DNA of 8,678 nucleotides, from positions 1 through 8,678 of the forward strand of contig JALNWH010000083.1 of assembly GCA_023230985.1 (NCBI GenBank), in the 5' to 3' direction. Numbering within the stretch: the first letter of the stretch is position 1; each line of letters opens with the position of its first letter. Shown here piece by piece: positions 5,685 through 8,678 of this stretch. This stretch comes from Bacillota bacterium. GTDB taxonomy: Bacteria; Bacillota; Clostridia; Lutisporales; Lutisporaceae. Below the pieces are notes generated by a model. That model was not told the origin of the DNA, did not search any database, and saw only the letters and a list, made by a program, of their open reading frames with translations. The translations under genes and the position numbers were made by a program.

Positions 5685-6914
5685 TTAGTATAAAGGATAC
5701 TTCTCCGTAAGCTGTTTTACCCTTACTTTGGATTTTTCTGTGTCTTTAGGGCTATCGATAATATGAGAAATAATATTGCCAATTTCAATCATATCTTCTT
5801 CCTTGAAACCTCTTGTGGTTATTGCCGGTGTTCCAATCCTTATACCACTTGTTACAAAGGGACTTTCCTTATCATATGGTATTGTGTTTTTGTTAACTGT
5901 GATACCTATTGAATCCAGCAATTGTTCAACATACTTACCCGTAAGGTTCTTATTCCTTAAATCAACTAAAATTAAATGATTATCAGTACCACCGGAGATA
6001 ATGCTGAATCCGTTTTTAATTAGTTGATTTGATAGCGCTTGGGCATTCTTTATAACCTGTCTTTGGTATTTTATAAAATCTTCCCCCATAGCTTCTTTGA
6101 AGCATATTGCTTTTGCAGCTATTACATGCATTAAAGGTCCGCCCTGGGTGCCGGGAAAAATTGCTTTATCAATTGTTTTTGCATATTCCTCTTTGCACAA
6201 TATTGCACCGCCTCTAGGCCCTCTTAAAGTTTTATGGGTTGTAGTTGTTATAAAATTTGCGTATTCAATAGGGCTTGGGTGTAGCCCCGCCGCAACAAGA
6301 CCGGCTATGTGTGCCATATCAGCCATCAGATAGGCTCCCACTTCATCCGCTATATCTTTAAACTTTTTGAAATCTATTATTCTGGGATATGCACTGGCGC
6401 CGGCTATAATCATCTTTGGCTTATGTTTGATGGCCAAATCCCTTATATTATCATAATCAACTCTTCCGGTATCTTTGTCAACACCATAAGAAATAAATCT
6501 AAAAAAACTTCCGGAGAAATTAACCGGACTCCCGTGAGTCAAGTGCCCTCCATGTGACAAATTCATACCTAAAACTATATCTCCAGGTTTTAATGTGGCA
6601 AAGTAAACTGCAATGTTCGCATTGGACCCGGAATGAGGTTGAACATTTGCATGCTCTGCTTTAAACAACTTCTTTAATCTATCTCTTGCTATGTTTTCAG
6701 CTACATCAACGAATTCACAGCCGCCATAATATCTATTAGCGGGATAACCCTCCGCATACTTGTTAGTCATAATAGTTCCCATTGCAGCCATTACGGCCGG
6801 ACTTACAAAGTTTTCTGATGCAATTAATTCAATGCTTTGTTTTTGTCTGTTAAGTTCGTTTTTAATTGTATTTGCTATCTCAGAATCAGCTTGGTATATT
6901 TCATTAAAATTCAT
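5685..6914 (-). CDS. glyA: Serine hydroxymethyltransferase
   Basis: GlyA interconverts serine and glycine using PLP and tetrahydrofolate, supplying one-carbon units and glycine. In a Stickland fermenter glycine is also an electron acceptor. The 409-residue protein has the family's usual length. Signatures in order are LIASENFVSPAV near the N-terminus, YAEGYPANRYYGG, PHSGSNANIAVY, MADMAHIAGLVAAGLHPSP, and the PLP-lysine motif TTTTHKTLRGPRGG with K228. GTQGGP and SGIRIGTPAITTRG follow. N replaces the commoner Q in HSGSQAN. I placed the start at 6914 (MNFNEIYQADSEIANT) because AAAAGGAGGAGG lies just upstream; a frame extension to 6968 would read through that site. It lies 69 nt after the RseC-like gene with no convincing promoter between, so it may share the csoR transcript. 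Confidence 0.97.
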   Translation of the reverse strand: MNFNEIYQADSEIANTIKNELNRQKQSIELIASENFVSPAVMAAMGTIMTNKYAEGYPANRYYGGCEFVDVAENIARDRLKKLFKAEHANVQPHSGSNANIAVYFATLKPGDIVLGMNLSHGGHLTHGSPVNFSGSFFRFISYGVDKDTGRVDYDNIRDLAIKHKPKMIIAGASAYPRIIDFKKFKDIADEVGAYLMADMAHIAGLVAAGLHPSPIEYANFITTTTHKTLRGPRGGAILCKEEYAKTIDKAIFPGTQGGPLMHVIAAKAICFKEAMGEDFIKYQRQVIKNAQALSNQLIKNGFSIISGGTDNHLILVDLRNKNLTGKYVEQLLDSIGITVNKNTIPYDKESPFVTSGIRIGTPAITTRGFKEEDMIEIGNIISHIIDSPKDTEKSKVRVKQLTEKYPLY

Positions 6915-6983
6915 AAAAACCCTCCTCCTTTTAATTTCGGAATTTTTTCTTTTGTATTTCAATATCAAATTTCATATATAATG

Positions 6984-7418
6984 CTATATTTTGTTTATTA
7001 TCTCTATCATTTCAGATTTAAATCTATTCATGCTTTGGAATTTTGATTCATTTTTTTTAATCATAATATAAGATATGGACATTAATAATAATCCTGCTAA
7101 AGACGGTATTAATTGCAGATAGCTTTTTTGATAACCTAAATATTCTAATGTATAATAAAATACTATAATTCCAAATATCAATGCCAATAAAGGTATCCCA
7201 TAAAGAATAAGACTGGCAAATAAAAAACTACCCGTATTTAGCTCAATAATTACCAAATCATTCTTTTGTGCCTTTAAGCTGTTTTCCACAGTAATAATTA
7301 GATTTAAATTATCTTTACCCACTTGGCATGCTCCGCAATCACCACATGCCGTATGCCGTTTAATAAGGACTTTGGCAGTATTGTTTTGAGTATCTATGAC
7401 TTTACCTGTTTCTATCAT
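6984..7418 (-). CDS. RseC/MucC-family (SoxR-reducing system type) membrane protein
   Basis: This 144-residue protein shows the RseC/MucC layout. A small N-terminal domain of about 60 residues carries a cysteine cluster C25-GD-C28-GA-C31, and two membrane helices follow (about 65-89 and 101-120) before a short charged C-terminus. In Proteobacteria the family is linked to SoxR reduction and sigma-E control. Here there is no SoxR, Rse or Rnf gene in view, so its partner is unknown. The cysteine cluster could hold an iron-sulfur centre or a redox-active thiol pair; this is inference. The start is supported by AAAGGG (7423-7428) and the gene begins 10 nt after csoR. The two are surely co-transcribed, which makes it the most likely target of the CsoR-family repressor. 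Confidence 0.8.
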   Translation of the reverse strand: MIETGKVIDTQNNTAKVLIKRHTACGDCGACQVGKDNLNLIITVENSLKAQKNDLVIIELNTGSFLFASLILYGIPLLALIFGIIVFYYTLEYLGYQKSYLQLIPSLAGLLLMSISYIMIKKNESKFQSMNRFKSEMIEIINKI

Positions 7419-7428
7419 AATTTCCCTT

Positions 7429-7704
7429 TCATTTTACGTACTTTACAATTGTATCTAATAAATCATTTATCTTCTCATGGGAATCATCTTTTTTTAAAGA
7501 CTCGATTAAACAGTCTTTTATATAAGTGTCAAGTATTATGCCGCCTACTTTGTTAATTGCAGATCTGATAGCCGAAATCTGAATCATTATGTCTTCGCAG
7601 CATTTATCTTCATCAACCATTCTTTGTATGCCTTTAACTTGACCTTCTATTCTTTTTAATCGATTTATAATACTCGATTTAACATTTTTTTTATTTGAAT
7701 TCAT
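7429..7704 (-). CDS. CsoR/FrmR-family (DUF156) transcriptional repressor with a non-copper-type ligand set
   Basis: This 91-residue all-helical repressor shows the family core INRLKRIEGQVKGIQRMVDE, then C35-C36, QISAIRSAINKVGG and a second conserved cysteine C65 in TYIKDCLIE. Copper-sensing CsoR proteins use a Cys-His-Cys set (C36, H61, C65 in the Mycobacterium numbering). Here the His position is tyrosine (Y61), while both cysteines remain. That pattern is closer to persulfide-sensing CstR proteins, which use a cysteine pair, than to copper, nickel or formaldehyde sensors. Function is inferred, not proven. The ribosome site AGGGGG (7713-7718) sits inside a palindrome that should be its own operator, under a strong promoter at the end of tcdA. 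It is followed 10 nt later by the RseC-like gene. No copper transporter or chaperone gene is nearby. Confidence 0.88.
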   Translation of the reverse strand: MNSNKKNVKSSIINRLKRIEGQVKGIQRMVDEDKCCEDIMIQISAIRSAINKVGGIILDTYIKDCLIESLKKDDSHEKINDLLDTIVKYVK

Positions 7705-7707
7705 ACG

Positions 7708-7728
7708 TTATACCCCCTGATGGTATAA
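7708..7728. promoter_or_regulatory. Probable CsoR-family operator overlapping the csoR transcription start and ribosome site
   Basis: TTATACC (7708-7714) and GGTATAA (7722-7728) form perfect 7-bp arms around 7 bp, with the C-run/G-run feature (TACCCCC) typical of CsoR-family operators. The site spans from the -10 box to the Shine-Dalgarno sequence, so binding would block transcription of csoR directly. Confidence 0.7.
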
Positions 7729-7756
7729 TAATACGATATCTATAATTAACTGTCAA
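7728..7756 (-). promoter_or_regulatory. Sigma-A promoter for csoR and the RseC-like gene
   Basis: On the minus strand a perfect -35 TTGACA (7751-7756) is followed by a 17-bp spacer and TATTAT (7728-7733), one mismatch from the -10 consensus. The -35 overlaps the last codons of tcdA. The start point would be near 7721, leaving a leader of only about 17 nt. csoR is therefore probably not dependent on readthrough from aspS-tcdA. Confidence 0.8.
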
Positions 7757-8447
7757 TAGATACACCAATCAATTCCCTAACAACTACTGAGGATAATATC
7801 AAACCTGCAGCGGAAGGAACAAAAGAGATACTTCCGATTGCATCACTATATCCGGCAACCGTTTTTATTGGTTTTTCTGTTGAATACACAACTTTTAAAG
7901 ATTTAATACTATGTTTTTTTAATTCGTTCCTAATAATTCTGGCCAATGGACACATTTTTGTTTCAAATATATCAGCTACTTTAAAACCGGTAGGATCTAG
8001 TTTATTACCTGCACCCATAGAGCTGATAATAGGAATACCTCTATCAATACAGTTTAAGATCAAGCCTATTTTTGAAGGAACCATATCTATTGCGTCTACG
8101 ACATAATTATAATTGTTGCTTATAAGCTCTTCTTTTGTATCTTCATTATACATCTTTTTATAAGTCTGCACTTTTATTTCAGGATTTATATCTTTTAATC
8201 TTTCTTTCATTACATCAACTTTATAAAAACCAATTGTTTTTGATGTAGCATGTATTTGTCTGTTTATATTTGATTCATTTATTTTGTCATAGTCAATTAA
8301 TACGAGATTGCCAATGCCGCTTCTTGCCAAAGCTTCTGTGGTGAATGAGCCTACACCGCCAATTCCAAAGATTGCAACTGTGCTTTGCTTAAGTTTTCCA
8401 ATAGCTTCCTTGCCAATTAATAATTCTGTTCTAGATAAAAAATTCAT
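7746..8447 (-). CDS. tcdA: tRNA threonylcarbamoyladenosine dehydratase (TcdA/CsdL, ThiF/E1-like)
   Basis: TcdA uses ATP to cyclise the threonylcarbamoyl group of t6A37 in tRNA to the ct6A form, which improves decoding of ANN codons. The 233-residue protein has the ThiF/E1-like ATP-binding fold: GIGGVG at 28-33, the acidic strand LIDYD (50-54), NESNINRQ with R63, then VVDAIDMVPSK. CPLARIIRNELKK near residue 165 is the version of the C-terminal motif usual in Firmicutes. Related ThiF and MoeB activators are alternatives, but this short form without a rhodanese domain or zinc-type CxxC pairs, together with the N-terminus FLSRTELLIG, points to TcdA. It starts 14 nt after aspS with a CGGAG ribosome site, so the two are probably co-transcribed, joining two tRNA-related functions. 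Confidence 0.92.
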   Translation of the reverse strand: MNFLSRTELLIGKEAIGKLKQSTVAIFGIGGVGSFTTEALARSGIGNLVLIDYDKINESNINRQIHATSKTIGFYKVDVMKERLKDINPEIKVQTYKKMYNEDTKEELISNNYNYVVDAIDMVPSKIGLILNCIDRGIPIISSMGAGNKLDPTGFKVADIFETKMCPLARIIRNELKKHSIKSLKVVYSTEKPIKTVAGYSDAIGSISFVPSAAGLILSSVVVRELIGVSIDS

Positions 8448-8461
8448 TGAATTAACTCCGT

Positions 8462-8678
8462 TTAGCTTTCACTTTTAATGTGCAATTCGCTGAGTTGCTT
8501 CGCATCAGCAGCGGAAGGTGCATTTGTCATAAGGCATGTCGCACTTTGAGTTTTTGGAAATGCTATCACATCCCTAATATTTTCAGTATCTGTAAGCAAC
8601 ATTATCATTCTATCAATGCCTAATGCAATTCCGCCATGGGGCGGTGTACCATATTTAAAAGCTTCAAGTAAAAAACCA
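8462..8678 (-). CDS. aspS: Aspartyl-tRNA synthetase, C-terminal 71 residues, cut by the window edge
   Basis: This is the end of the class II synthetase that charges tRNA-Asp. The visible part includes the class II motif 3 region GGIALGIDRMIMLLT, whose arginine binds ATP, followed by the AspRS-specific tail IRDVIAFPKTQSATCLMTNA and PSAADAKQLSELHIK. The end of the protein, stop TAA at 8462-8464, is complete; the N-terminal part lies outside the window. The ending suits either a discriminating AspRS or a non-discriminating AspRS that also charges tRNA-Asn, and the deciding residues lie outside. It sits 14 nt before tcdA on the same strand. Confidence 0.95.
   Translation of the reverse strand, partial: GFLLEAFKYGTPPHGGIALGIDRMIMLLTDTENIRDVIAFPKTQSATCLMTNAPSAADAKQLSELHIKSES

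Noticed and set aside
6915..6983. A glycine riboswitch or independent promoter in front of glyA.
   Set aside because: The gap is only 69 nt, too short for a glycine riboswitch, and no -35/-10 pair with acceptable spacing was seen.

Overview
The window comes from a low-GC, anaerobic, amino-acid-fermenting Firmicute of the Stickland type (Clostridia/Tissierellia-like). The basis is an AT-rich sequence with strong GGAGG-type ribosome binding sites and an almost complete operon for the oxidative breakdown of ornithine. The genus cannot be fixed from the sequence alone. Every supported gene lies on the minus strand, so transcription runs from high to low coordinates.

Read in transcription order, the window opens with the C-terminal end of aspS (8462-8678) and then tcdA (7746-8447), a tRNA-related pair. 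Next come csoR (7429-7704) and an RseC-like membrane protein gene (6984-7418), driven by a clear sigma-A promoter with a palindromic CsoR-type operator across the start site. glyA (5685-6914) follows. A perfect 10-bp inverted repeat (5621-5644), abutting a TATAAT box, separates glyA from a RocR-like, PAS-containing sigma-54 activator (4160-5572).

Below the activator, a 419-bp gene-free stretch (3741-4159) carries regulatory DNA: three copies of a 14-bp palindrome (GCAAATATATTTGC type) and a near-consensus -24/-12 sigma-54 promoter (3784-3799). This promoter should drive ord (2694-3740), ortA (2319-2630), ortB (902-2326), oraS (523-885) and oraE (520 down to the window edge).

The enzymes form one pathway. 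D-ornithine is converted by the B12/PLP enzyme OraSE to 2,4-diaminopentanoate, which Ord deaminates oxidatively to 2-amino-4-oxopentanoate. OrtAB cleaves that with CoA to acetyl-CoA and alanine. The activator next door probably senses ornithine or a related amino acid and switches the operon on through sigma-54. This last link is inferred from layout and family resemblance.

The enzymes themselves are known. The parts most worth a second look are the regulatory sites: the enhancer/promoter array upstream of ord, the csoR promoter-operator, and a CsoR that lacks the usual copper-binding histidine.
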